Positions 17,031 to 25,040 of a stretch of 44,916 nt of DNA are shown piece after piece. Source of the DNA: Caryophanales bacterium UBA1624 (lineage in GTDB: Bacteria > Bacillota_I > Bacilli_A > RFN20 > CAG-826); the NCBI GenBank assembly GCA_002321395.1, contig DCMK01000040.1:254-45169 (forward strand). Reading direction: 5' to 3'. How positions within the stretch are numbered: the first letter of the stretch is position 1; each line of letters opens with the position of its first letter. A program made the translations under genes and the position numbers. The notes below the pieces were generated by a model, which made no database searches, was not told the origin of the DNA, and saw nothing but the letters and a program-made list of their open reading frames with translations.

Positions 17031-17880
17031 TGGATTGTCGGTCGTAATCATCCAAAAAGGTGTGGTGGCCTTTTGAATCTTTATAGCCCACCACTTTGTC
17101 CAAAACCACGTTTTCCGCGGATTTGAAGATGTTCTTTTCGACTTGGGGGTTCGTTTCCTTTAATTTGCGAATCAGCATCTTTGTGTCATAACGGGCGCTT
17201 CCTCCGCCTCCGTTGTCGCAGACGGCGCAATTCTCCGTGAAACGGCACGCGCATTGGATGAATTGGAGCTTATTTCGATCTCTCCATGCTTTGATGTCTT
17301 CTTCCCTTACCAAATAAAGCGGGCGGATGACTTCCATCCCTTGGAAATGATCGCTGTGCAGCTTCGGCAGCATGGTTTGGAAGGATCCGGCATGCAACAG
17401 GTTCATTAAAATCGTTTCTATGACATCGTCGTAGTGATGGCCTAAAGCGATTTTGTTGCAACCCATTTCCTGCGCGAGACGGTATAAGGCCCCTCTTCTC
17501 ATTTTGGCGCAAAGATAGCAAGGGGAATGGTCTTGGGAATTCGCGATTTCGAAAATATCCGTTTTCACGATTTTCGCCGGGATATCCATTTCGGCTAAAT
17601 TGCTTTTGATTTTTTGCAGATTGATGGGGTTGTATCCCGGATCCATCACTAAGTAACGGACTTCGAAAGGGAAATCGCTGTGTCGGGAAAGCAATTTGAA
17701 GCATTCCGCCATAAGGTTGGAATCTTTCCCCCCGGAGATGCAAACGCAAACTTTGTCCCCTGGCTTGATGAGTTGATACTTTTTGATTCCGGCGATGAAT
17801 TTGGACCAGATGGTGTAACGGAATTCGGTGGTGATGCTTCTCTCGATTTCTTCTGGCCTGGTCAATATCTTTTTACTCAT
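16990..17880 (-). CDS. ttcA: TtcA-like tRNA 2-thiocytidine synthetase
   Basis: This ATP-dependent tRNA thiolase of the TtcA/TtuA group, in which an iron-sulfur cluster carries sulfur, probably makes 2-thiocytidine-32. The PP-loop SGGKDS is at residues 49-54. The catalytic CYLC pair is at 121-124, and the third cluster-associated Cys region includes Cys210, 212, 218 and 221. Length is 296 aa. AAGGAGAT precedes the ATG, which overlaps the 3' end of the cysteine desulfurase gene by 8 nt, so sulfur donor and acceptor are made together. Assignment to ttcA rather than a related thiolase rests on overall layout. Confidence 0.82.
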   Translation of the reverse strand: MSKKILTRPEEIERSITTEFRYTIWSKFIAGIKKYQLIKPGDKVCVCISGGKDSNLMAECFKLLSRHSDFPFEVRYLVMDPGYNPINLQKIKSNLAEMDIPAKIVKTDIFEIANSQDHSPCYLCAKMRRGALYRLAQEMGCNKIALGHHYDDVIETILMNLLHAGSFQTMLPKLHSDHFQGMEVIRPLYLVREEDIKAWRDRNKLQFIQCACRFTENCAVCDNGGGGSARYDTKMLIRKLKETNPQVEKNIFKSAENVVLDKVVGYKDSKGHHTFLDDYDRQSINSQEASSSSKNS

Positions 17881-18988
17881 TTGCGATCTCCTTTAGTGCT
17901 TCGGTGAGAGCGTCTATTTCCTTTTGGGTGGTTAGATAGGAAAGGGAAACCCGGAAGCTTGATAAAGCTCGGGCACGATCATGGTAAATCGCCATGATCG
18001 TTTTCGAAGGGGTGTTGGGGATGGAGCATGCCGACTTTTGAGAGACGCAGATCCCTTTCTGAGCCAATTTTGAAGTGACCTCCTTCGCTCGCTTTCCTTT
18101 CAAAGAGAGGCTGAGAATGTAAGGAAAATCCGAGGGCGAATTGATTTGAACCGAGGGAATGGCGGATAGGCCTTCTAAGAGATGCTTCCTTAACGCGGAA
18201 ACGGATTCGTAGTGGGCGTTCAAGCCTTCCATTGCCAGTTCGAGCGCTTTGACGGAAGAAGCGATCAAACCGAGGGGGGTCGTCCCGCTGCGATAGGGGG
18301 AAACGCTCATTCCTCCGTGGATCAAAGGGGTTAAAACCGTGGTCTTTCGCTTCAATAAGAACCCGGTCCCGATGAGACCACCAAATTTATGGGGAGTGCA
18401 GGTCAAGAGATCAATTCCCCGCAAATCTAAGGGTATTTTTCCGATCGCCTGGGTTGCATCAATCAAAAGATGACAGTTTGGGAAGTCCTTTAGAATCTCC
18501 TCCACCTCTTGATAAGGCTCTATGGCCCCCGTTTCGCTTTCAACGAGGCAAAGGCACAAAAGGATTGTTTCCTTCGTCAGCTTCGCCCTCAAATCGTCGA
18601 GGTCGATTTTTCCTTCGCAGGTGGTGGAGACCATTTGGATATCCGCCCCTTTTTCTTTTAAATAGCCGAGGGCGGCATTGACGGAGGAATGTTCGAATTC
18701 ACTTGTCAGGATCTGTTTGCCCAAGCCTTGATAGCTTTCGTAAATCCCTTTGATGGCCAGATTGTTGGATTCGCTGGCGGAAGAGGTATAAACGATTTCG
18801 AATTCGCTGGGGTCCACGCCAAACAGCCGCAAAGCCTTTTGATTGAGGCGTTTGTATTCTTCCAAGGAGCTTTCCCCGGCGGGGTGCTTCGAAACGGCGT
18901 TGCCGAAATGGAAAAGCTCGGTTTCGCAGAGCGTTTTCAGGACTTCACTCGAGACGGGGAAATTGGCAGCGTAATCAAGATAAACCAT
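17873..18988 (-). CDS. Cysteine desulfurase (NifS/IscS-like)
   Basis: This PLP enzyme converts cysteine to alanine and passes persulfide sulfur on. His100 lies in the EFEHSSV stretch. Lys201 in TPHKFGG would hold PLP, and Cys321 in SQKSACS would be the sulfur-carrying residue. Length of 371 aa fits the family. I chose ATG 18988 (MVYLDYAAN) because the family starts this way and a TATAAT box sits 9 nt upstream. The longer open frame up to 19555 codes for no recognisable protein. It is coupled to the downstream TtcA-like gene, which suggests a role in tRNA thiolation, possibly besides Fe-S assembly. Confidence 0.9.
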   Translation of the reverse strand: MVYLDYAANFPVSSEVLKTLCETELFHFGNAVSKHPAGESSLEEYKRLNQKALRLFGVDPSEFEIVYTSSASESNNLAIKGIYESYQGLGKQILTSEFEHSSVNAALGYLKEKGADIQMVSTTCEGKIDLDDLRAKLTKETILLCLCLVESETGAIEPYQEVEEILKDFPNCHLLIDATQAIGKIPLDLRGIDLLTCTPHKFGGLIGTGFLLKRKTTVLTPLIHGGMSVSPYRSGTTPLGLIASSVKALELAMEGLNAHYESVSALRKHLLEGLSAIPSVQINSPSDFPYILSLSLKGKRAKEVTSKLAQKGICVSQKSACSIPNTPSKTIMAIYHDRARALSSFRVSLSYLTTQKEIDALTEALKEIANE

Positions 18989-19078
18989 GCCGGGTGAATT
19001 ATAGAGGATTCCCATAAGGTGGGGTGGATGGATTGTTCCTTTCCTATAAAGGAAAGAATAGGATAAAATACAAAAGTT
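18989..19078. promoter_or_regulatory. Divergent promoter region between the desulfurase and acyltransferase genes
   Basis: The 90-bp gap has a minus-strand TATAAT at 19003-18998, 9 nt before the desulfurase ATG, and a plus-strand TAAAAT at 19064-19069, 9 nt before the acyltransferase ATG. Neither start has a Shine-Dalgarno. Between them CTTTCC and GGAAAG form a 6-bp dyad around TATAAA near 19040-19057, a possible shared operator. Confidence 0.5.
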
Positions 19079-20047
19079 ATGGATAGCGGAATCCCGATCG
19101 AAGCAAAGGCGGAAGCTCCGATTCCGGCAGGGAAAAAGGAGCGTGTGTGGGAAATTGACTTTCTTCGCGGTGCGGCGATTTTGGGGATGGTTGTTGACCA
19201 TTTCATTTTCGATTTGGGGAACCTTCGGAATTACTTCGTCAACTTCGATAAAATTGCGGGACCAAAGCTCGGCTCTTTCGTCACCATGATGAATCAGTAT
19301 TTTTACGGACCCACCCGTCAATTCTTCCATTCTTTGGCGTTTTTGTTTTTCTTGATGTCCGGGATTTCCTGTTCCTTTTCCCACAACAATTTTCGGCACG
19401 GCGGGAAAATCCTTCTTTTCTCTGGCCTGATTACGATTTTCACCTACTCTTTGTATTTCATTACCAACGCCCTCGGCGATCCGTTGGACATCCGCATTTT
19501 GTTTGGCGTGCTTTATGTGTTGGGGATGGGCGTTCTCCTTGTGGCGGTCATCCAAAAGATCCCCGGTTCTAAGTGGATTGAGTTGGGTCTAGGGCTCGCT
19601 ATTTTGCTTTTTGGGTTTTTCTATGGTGCGTTTGTGAACTTCAAAGGCGAAATCACGGATTGGAACTCCTTTTGGGACCATTTCCTTTTCCTATTCGACT
19701 CTTCGCCTTGGATCGGCTTCCGCTCGTTTTCGGGTGCCCCGGACGGGTTCTCCGCCATCACGGGTTTCACCGTCCCCGAGTTTTTCCTTTCCATGTTTGG
19801 CTTTGGGAAAGCCGGGTCCGATTATTTTTCCTTGATTCCTTGGATCGGCTTTACTTTAGTCGGCGCTTTCCTTGGCGAAACGATTTACAAAGAAAAGAAA
19901 TCCCTCCTTCCGAAAATCGATGGGCGTTGGCATAAGCCCGTCGATTGGTTCGGAGCGAAGTCGCTTTATGTCTATGCACTGCATCAGCCATTCTGGCTTT
20001 TGCTTCTTCTAGCGGTGTTCCTTCCGCTTGGATTCCGTTTGGTTTAA
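19079..20047 (+). CDS. DUF1624/HGSNAT-type membrane acyltransferase
   Basis: This polytopic membrane protein of 322 aa has about eight predicted helices. After a short polar N-terminus the motif VWEIDFLRGAAILGMVVDH at about residues 22-40 matches the heparan-alpha-glucosaminide N-acetyltransferase catalytic family; its His is part of the active region in characterised members. Bacterial members probably acylate surface sugars, but no substrate is visible here. The AMP-ligase-like gene begins 11 nt after its stop, so the two are likely cotranscribed. ATG 19079 has no ribosome site and lies 9 nt after TAAAAT. Confidence 0.75.
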   Translation: MDSGIPIEAKAEAPIPAGKKERVWEIDFLRGAAILGMVVDHFIFDLGNLRNYFVNFDKIAGPKLGSFVTMMNQYFYGPTRQFFHSLAFLFFLMSGISCSFSHNNFRHGGKILLFSGLITIFTYSLYFITNALGDPLDIRILFGVLYVLGMGVLLVAVIQKIPGSKWIELGLGLAILLFGFFYGAFVNFKGEITDWNSFWDHFLFLFDSSPWIGFRSFSGAPDGFSAITGFTVPEFFLSMFGFGKAGSDYFSLIPWIGFTLVGAFLGETIYKEKKSLLPKIDGRWHKPVDWFGAKSLYVYALHQPFWLLLLLAVFLPLGFRLV

Positions 20048-20058
20048 GGGGGTTAATC

Positions 20059-21708
20059 ATGGCTATCGATCGGTCAAAGACGATTTACGAGAACTTTCGG
20101 GACGTCTGCTTAAGACGGGGTGACGCCGATTCCATTTACTACGAGAATAAGGTTTATTCGTTCGCCGGTTTCCTCGCCATTATCAATCGGGTTGCTTTTT
20201 ATTATCGAGAAAAAGGCCTGAAGGAGGGGGACTTGATCACCTTGGTCGTCCCGAATACCCCAGAAACGGTGGCTTCCTTCTACGCCGCTCTTCAGCTTGG
20301 GCTCCGCGTGCACATCCTTCATCCCTTGACCTCGGAAGATAACATTTTGCGAGAGCTTGAGGATAAGGGGTCGAAGCTTTTGGTTACGGTTTCTCTGTTC
20401 CTTCGCTTCTACGATCGCATTTTGTCTTCCCGCTTCCCCGTATTCATCATCGATCCCACGGCTTCGCTGCCTTGGTATAAGAGGGCGGGCTTCGCGCTTG
20501 CTTGCCGAGGAAGGTTGAAAGCCTATCGCCAGCACAAAGAGCTGGATAACTACAATGACGTGAATGGAAGCTGCAAGGATTTCGTTCCTTATGACGTAAA
20601 AGAAGGCCATATCATCCTTTCGTCCGGCGGGACCACCGGGATTTCCAAGTCGATTGTTTTGAACGATTTCTCCTTTTTGACCATCCTCGCCGATGGATGC
20701 TGGTTTTTGGGCGACACTCCGGAACAGGCGGAAAAGGAGTCTATGCTCGCCGCTTTGCCCATGTTCCACGGATATGGACTCACAATGGGCGTTATGGCGG
20801 TCCCTTTCTTGGGGGGCGCGATCGGCCTCCTTAGCTCTTTCCGGACGAAGAAGGTAATCCAGCTTTTGAAGAAAGGACGTCTTACCACTTTGCTAGGCGT
20901 TCCAACGGTCTATGAGGCTTTGCTCAAAAACAAACATTTCAAAGGAAAGATCCTTCGTCCGATCCGCAATTGCTGGGTTGGCGGTGACTTCATTTCGCCT
21001 TCCTTGATTGAACGATTCAACGTTCGGCTGAGAGAAGGAGGCTCGGAAGGGCGCCTCATGGAAGGATATGGGCTGACCGAAGCGGTCAATGTTTTGGCCG
21101 TGAACCGCCTTTCGGACTGGAGGAAGGACTCCATCGGGAAAGCCATTCCTGGCGTGGATGTGAAAATTATCGACGAGAACGGGAAGGAACTCCCGCGCAT
21201 GGCAGAAGGGGAAATCGCCGTTGGGGGCGACACTCTTATGGTGGGCTATTACCACCCAGAAGACGTCAACCCCTTCATTGAAATCGAGGGAAGGCGTTAC
21301 CTCAAGACGGGCGATTTAGGAAAAATGGACAAAGATGGTTTCTTGTATTTCATCTCCCGTTTCAAGCGCATCATAAAGAAAAAAGGGATGAACGTGTACC
21401 CTCTTTCCATTGAGAAGAGCGTTTCCAATTTAAAAGAAGTGGAAGAGTGTGCGTATTTAGGGGAAACCTATAAAGGGTATGACGATACCGCTCTTTATGT
21501 CGAATTGGCTCCGAACGTGGATGAGGAAGAGGCGAAAAAGGTGATTTTGGATACGCTTCATCGCGAATACAACAAGTATGAATGGCCCGATTTCCTCTTC
21601 ATCAAGGAGAAATTCGACCACACATCCGTTCTGAAGATCGATTACAAAAAGCTTTCCTCGGAGTTTCATTCCTTCTTGGTCGAGAAGTTTGGTCCTCTCC
21701 ACGATTAA
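20059..21708 (+). CDS. AMP-binding acyl-CoA synthetase-like ligase
   Basis: This is a member of the adenylate-forming superfamily with 549 aa. The phosphate-binding loop SSGGTTGISKS is near residue 187, the adenine-binding motif GYGLTEA near 336, the hinge region LKTGDLGKMDKDG near 415, and the C-terminal FKRIIKKKGMNVYP segment leads to the final domain. The catalytic Lys region near VLKIDYKKL is conserved. It should activate a carboxylic acid, perhaps a fatty acid, to acyl-AMP and acyl-CoA. The AAGGGGG-like site and ATG 20059 define the start; the open frame extends upstream inside the preceding gene but has no site there. Coupling to a membrane acyltransferase hints at supply of acyl donor, which is inference. 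Confidence 0.82.
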   Translation: MAIDRSKTIYENFRDVCLRRGDADSIYYENKVYSFAGFLAIINRVAFYYREKGLKEGDLITLVVPNTPETVASFYAALQLGLRVHILHPLTSEDNILRELEDKGSKLLVTVSLFLRFYDRILSSRFPVFIIDPTASLPWYKRAGFALACRGRLKAYRQHKELDNYNDVNGSCKDFVPYDVKEGHIILSSGGTTGISKSIVLNDFSFLTILADGCWFLGDTPEQAEKESMLAALPMFHGYGLTMGVMAVPFLGGAIGLLSSFRTKKVIQLLKKGRLTTLLGVPTVYEALLKNKHFKGKILRPIRNCWVGGDFISPSLIERFNVRLREGGSEGRLMEGYGLTEAVNVLAVNRLSDWRKDSIGKAIPGVDVKIIDENGKELPRMAEGEIAVGGDTLMVGYYHPEDVNPFIEIEGRRYLKTGDLGKMDKDGFLYFISRFKRIIKKKGMNVYPLSIEKSVSNLKEVEECAYLGETYKGYDDTALYVELAPNVDEEEAKKVILDTLHREYNKYEWPDFLFIKEKFDHTSVLKIDYKKLSSEFHSFLVEKFGPLHD

Positions 21709-21737
21709 GCCGTTCCTTTTTTGCCTTTCACTTGATG

Positions 21738-21784
21738 TATAATCTCCCGGAAGGAGGTTTCGATTTAGAAACAAACGAAAAATT
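21738..21784 (+). promoter_or_regulatory. Promoter and structured leader of the PIN-domain gene
   Basis: TATAAT lies at 21738-21743. AAGGAGG at 21751-21757 is 27 nt from the ATG at 21785, too far for normal use. GTTTC at 21756-21760 and GAAAC at 21767-21771 can form a 5-bp hairpin that would bring the ribosome site closer but would also hide its last bases. No alternative start codon stands at a normal distance in frame. Confidence 0.45.
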
Positions 21785-23917
21785 ATGTTTATCGATGAGA
21801 ACAAAGCCGCATCTCTGGCGAGGCTCCTCACGGGTTTCGACAGCGTGATCCTGGATACTTGCTCTCTGATGGAAGATTCCTTTCCGGAATGGTTGGACGT
21901 TTACAATCAAGCCAAAGGATATTTGGATGACAACTTCGTCATTACGGTGCCGGAAGCGGCAATCGCGGAACTTAAGAAGCATTCGCATGACCGGAGAAAC
22001 CCCGATAAGCGAATTCCCGCGATGAGGGCCCTCAAAATTTTCAAAGAAGCGAAGCGTTTGAAGCTCCTTTGCGTGGGGAAGAAGAACCACAATCAAAATT
22101 TTGCGGATAATGCGATTTACTCCCAAGTTTGCGAAGACCGTCTCACCCAAAAAATCCTTGTCATTACCCAAGACAAAAAACTGGCCACTGATTTGAAAAA
22201 CCTCAACAACCTGAATTCCCAAAGAGGAAAAAGAGTGTCTGTTTACAAGGTTGTTTCAGGCGGGAAATTAGAGCTGAATCAAGGCGAAGAGATATTCGGA
22301 TATCAGAGAAAGCATGATAGGAATGAAAAACGTTCCTATGAAAAAAAGCCCTTTTTTGCGGAAAAAACAACGCAGAAGCAGCCATTTTTGAATCCTAAGC
22401 CCGATTTGGAAAGCGATTTGGGCGCTAGCCCCATCCTCGCTGCCGATCAAAGGCTCAACGCGAATTTGAAGAATCCAAACTATCCGGTCGAATCCAAGCT
22501 TGCGGATATCCAAAAGCAACTCGCCCTTTTAGAGGGCCTCCCCGAGAACGAGAAAAACGGTCTTCATCTTCTTCAAGGCGAGAAGAAGCTGAAAGAAAGC
22601 CTAGCGCTTCTTAGCGGAGACCAAGAACCGAAAGAGGAAGCGAAGGCCGAGGAGATGGAAAAACCGCTCCCGGATTCCCCAAAGGTGGAGCCCTCAGTCA
22701 AAGAAACCCCTACGGTTTTGATGAAGGCGCCAGCGAAAAAACTGTGGTATGGGGAAGGCAAATCCCTTTCCTATGCTCTCTCCATGGTCGCCGAGCACTA
22801 TGGCGTTTTGTTCCGCGACCCGACCATCCCTTATGTCTCCTTCGTCCATGGTCCTTTGGATTTAACATCGAAGGACCAAAGCGAAATCATTGCTTTGCTG
22901 GATGAAAAGCTGAGGAAAGGAAACTCTGCGGAAGCCAATTTCCCTACCTTCCGCATCAGCGCGGAAAAAGGGGAGAGAGGCTATAAGGTATACTTGGATT
23001 TGAATCCTGTTTCCCTTGTAGATCCCTCCACGAACAAGGGGGAGGAGGCTCTTCCCGAAAAGGCTGAGCCTAATCCCGCTCCGCAAATAGAGGCTTCCGA
23101 ATCTCCGGTTGTCGAGAAAGCGGAAAATCCGACGGCAGAAGTCGCGCCGGAAACGCCTTCCACCATCGTCAAAAAAGATGGTGCCCCAAAGCAGAATGCG
23201 ACCTCCGCCGTTAAGGCGGTCCCCAATACTTCCGCGGCTGTTCCCGTGGGCGTCACCCTTGTGATTGGCGTTCCTACGGATGAACGGAAAAAGGGTTGGA
23301 TCGAGCGTTCGGCCCGTCGCGATGCGATGGGGATCCCCTCGGAGAAAAAGAAGGCTTCGTCCAAGAAGAAGCCAGCTCCTTCAAAGGAAGCGAAAGCCAC
23401 AAAGCGCGCTTCTGCCAAGGAAACCAAGCCCGAACCCGTGAAGAAGGCGAAAACTCCGAAAAGCGAAAAGCCTACCTCGGGTAAAAAGCCTAAGGCCCAG
23501 GCCGAACCCTTGAAAAAGGAGACCAAAACCAAACATTCTCCAAAAGGAAAATCCGTGGTGAAAAAGGAAGGGGTTGCGGATAAAAATCCCGCAAAACCAA
23601 CTCAAAAATCCCCCAAAGCCCCTAAAAAAGCGTCTTCTCCCAATAAACCTGCTCCCGCAAAGCCGGACAAACCGGGAAAGCCGGTCAAAAAAACCGGAAA
23701 AGCAGTTCAAGGGACGCAAAAGCGCGATCCCCTTGAGGAGGCTTTGAAAGGCGAGATGAAGCTGAAAGCGAATCTGAACAATCCGAATTACCCCGCTTCC
23801 AACAAAAAAGCTGACGTCGCGAATCAGCTTAGGCTTGTGCAAAAGCTTCCCAAGGATGCGAAAGGCAAGCTCTCCATCAGTGAAGATGCTCTCAAAATGA
23901 TGGGGTCCCTCTTCTGA
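21785..23917 (+). CDS. PIN-domain protein with duplicated NPNYP motif and Lys/Pro/Ala-rich linker
   Basis: This 710 aa protein opens with a PIN-like nuclease domain (about 18-165). Likely metal-binding acids are Asp24 in VILDTCSLM, Glu in AAIAELKKH, Asp in NFADNAIY and Asp in VITQDKK. A segment at 221-260 containing ANLKNPNYP is repeated at 657-696 as ANLNNPNYP, with matching AD..NQL/QKQL and LP..K spacing. A compact middle domain with aromatic and beta-forming residues spans about 315-415. Residues about 510-645 are a low-complexity Lys/Pro/Ala/Ser linker with strong positive charge. RNA binding or cleavage is a reasonable guess. I know no family with this layout. Confidence 0.7.
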   Translation: MFIDENKAASLARLLTGFDSVILDTCSLMEDSFPEWLDVYNQAKGYLDDNFVITVPEAAIAELKKHSHDRRNPDKRIPAMRALKIFKEAKRLKLLCVGKKNHNQNFADNAIYSQVCEDRLTQKILVITQDKKLATDLKNLNNLNSQRGKRVSVYKVVSGGKLELNQGEEIFGYQRKHDRNEKRSYEKKPFFAEKTTQKQPFLNPKPDLESDLGASPILAADQRLNANLKNPNYPVESKLADIQKQLALLEGLPENEKNGLHLLQGEKKLKESLALLSGDQEPKEEAKAEEMEKPLPDSPKVEPSVKETPTVLMKAPAKKLWYGEGKSLSYALSMVAEHYGVLFRDPTIPYVSFVHGPLDLTSKDQSEIIALLDEKLRKGNSAEANFPTFRISAEKGERGYKVYLDLNPVSLVDPSTNKGEEALPEKAEPNPAPQIEASESPVVEKAENPTAEVAPETPSTIVKKDGAPKQNATSAVKAVPNTSAAVPVGVTLVIGVPTDERKKGWIERSARRDAMGIPSEKKKASSKKKPAPSKEAKATKRASAKETKPEPVKKAKTPKSEKPTSGKKPKAQAEPLKKETKTKHSPKGKSVVKKEGVADKNPAKPTQKSPKAPKKASSPNKPAPAKPDKPGKPVKKTGKAVQGTQKRDPLEEALKGEMKLKANLNNPNYPASNKKADVANQLRLVQKLPKDAKGKLSISEDALKMMGSLF
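22445..22564 (+). repeat. First copy of the intraprotein NPNYP repeat
   Basis: It encodes residues 221-260 of the PIN-domain protein. The copy at 23753-23872 encodes residues 657-696 with the same order of landmarks: x-x-L-x-ANL-x-NPNYP, then K-x-AD, a QL pair and an LP turn. The similarity is at protein level; the DNA has drifted. Confidence 0.7.
23753..23872 (+). repeat. Second copy of the intraprotein NPNYP repeat
   Basis: It encodes residues 657-696 of the same protein and pairs with 22445-22564. It lies at the extreme C-terminus, directly after the positively charged linker. Confidence 0.7.
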
Positions 23918-23923
23918 CCATCG

Positions 23924-23951
23924 GCCTATCCCAAAGCGGATGGGCTTTTTC
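23924..23951 (+). terminator. Terminator after the PIN-domain gene
   Basis: GCCTATCC at 23924-23931 pairs with GGATGGGC at 23938-23945, eight pairs with one T-G, around CAAAGC. Five T follow. It begins 7 nt after the stop. Confidence 0.85.
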
Positions 23952-23964
23952 TATTGAAAGGCAC

Positions 23965-23976
23965 TAAAATGATGCC
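23965..23976 (+). promoter_or_regulatory. Putative leaderless -10 box for the YbaK-like gene
   Basis: TAAAAT at 23965-23970 is followed by 6 nt and the ATG at 23977. It lies only 14 nt beyond the terminator T-run of the gene before, so the new transcript must begin within a few bases of the start codon. Confidence 0.6.
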
Positions 23977-24456
23977 ATGGCACAGCAAGAGAAAACTAAT
24001 GTCATGAGGCTGCTCGATGCCGCCGAAATTCCTTATCGAATCAAAACCTATGATCCGGAGATCGTGAATGGGGAAGGGGTCGCGTCTGCCTTGGGCGAAC
24101 ATCCGGAATGCGTTTTCAAAACGCTCGTTACCCAAGACGGAAAAAAGGAGCATTTTGTCTTCTGCATCCCCGTCGCCCTGGAACTGGATTTGAAGAAAGC
24201 CGCGAGGGCAGTGGGCGCTAAGTCCGTCGAAATGATTCCTCAAAAGGAGCTTTTGCCTTTGACCGGATACGTTCATGGCGGCTGCTCACCCATTGGCTTG
24301 AAGAAAAGCTTTCCCGTTTTCATTGACGAGACCGCTCAGCTTTTCGATGTCGTTTTTCTTTCTGGCGGGAAAAGAGGGTTTCAAGTCGGCGTCAATCCTT
24401 TGTCCTTATCCGCTTATCTGAATGGCCGCTTCCTGGATCTGACCAAAGAAAAATAA
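23977..24456 (+). CDS. ybaK: YbaK/EbsC-type aminoacyl-tRNA deacylase
   Basis: This editing enzyme hydrolyses mischarged Cys-tRNA(Pro) in trans. The 159 aa protein has the family layout: an N-terminal TNVMRLLDAAEIPY segment, VFKTLV near residue 47 with the conserved Lys, ELDLKKAARAVGAKSVEMI at about 70-88, and the loop GYVHGGCSPIGLKK at about 97-110, where the GGxSPxG motif binds the tRNA 3' end. The start is fixed by family alignment and has no ribosome site. Confidence 0.92.
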   Translation: MAQQEKTNVMRLLDAAEIPYRIKTYDPEIVNGEGVASALGEHPECVFKTLVTQDGKKEHFVFCIPVALELDLKKAARAVGAKSVEMIPQKELLPLTGYVHGGCSPIGLKKSFPVFIDETAQLFDVVFLSGGKRGFQVGVNPLSLSAYLNGRFLDLTKEK

Positions 24457-24502
24457 TCGGATATCCCTTCGATTTTCCTTTAGGAAAGATTGGAGGGGAA
24501 CC

Positions 24503-24967
24503 ATGAAAGACACATTAAGCTTCGAGGAGAGGCGCGAAAGCTTCACCTCTTTCGTGAATGATTTGATCCACCGGGAGGTTTCGATTTTCTTCCCGTTGAA
24601 AAAAGACTATCCCTTAGACGATGAATTCCGCAGATTGTGCAGTTTCTATTCCTTTCTGCTTTTCGATGCCTATCACAACAAAAAGCCGTCTTTGCCCGAG
24701 GTTGGTTTGTTTTTGGATGCAGGTGGGGATGCTGGACGATTGCTTCAAGATGCCCTTTATTGGTTTTCGACTTGGACGGGAAAGGGGTTGGAAGGATCCC
24801 TTTTCTCCTTCTGTGAGAGGATCAACGAGCTGATTTTGAAAAAGGCGCGGGAAAAATGCACGGCCCCATGGCTTCTGCTGCCCGATGTCCGCGGGCGGGT
24901 CGAAACGATTTCCCGGCGGCTACAAAAGGACGGCGGAATGGGAAACGACCCGATTTTTTCTCTTTGA
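24503..24967 (+). CDS. Hypothetical protein, helix-rich, 154 aa
   Basis: I do not recognise this gene. A clear TTGGAGGGG site stands 6 nt before the ATG. The protein is soluble, helical by composition and rich in aromatic residues, with a PLDDEFRRLCSFYSFLLFDAYHNKKPSLPEV region and two Cys. There is no signal peptide and no recognisable catalytic motif. It lies 46 nt after the YbaK-like gene in the same direction and could be cotranscribed with it. Confidence 0.65.
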   Translation: MKDTLSFEERRESFTSFVNDLIHREVSIFFPLKKDYPLDDEFRRLCSFYSFLLFDAYHNKKPSLPEVGLFLDAGGDAGRLLQDALYWFSTWTGKGLEGSLFSFCERINELILKKAREKCTAPWLLLPDVRGRVETISRRLQKDGGMGNDPIFSL

Positions 24968-24983
24968 AATCTTCGCGCTTAAG

Positions 24984-25011
24984 TTGACAAAAAACCGTAT
25001 TGAATTAAATT
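24984..25011 (+). promoter_or_regulatory. Promoter of the lipoprotein pair
   Basis: TTGACA at 24984-24989 and TAAATT at 25006-25011 are separated by 16 nt. The leader carries AAAGGAGG near 25024-25032, ahead of the ATG at 25041. This is the most canonical sigma-A type promoter in the region. Confidence 0.75.
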
Positions 25012-25040
25012 CCTTTTCATACGAAAAGGAGGCTGTCGCC

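Noticed and set aside
18989..19555. N-terminal extension of the cysteine desulfurase frame by 189 codons
   Set aside because: The extension has no family match, crosses the divergent promoter and overlaps the acyltransferase gene. It is open by chance.
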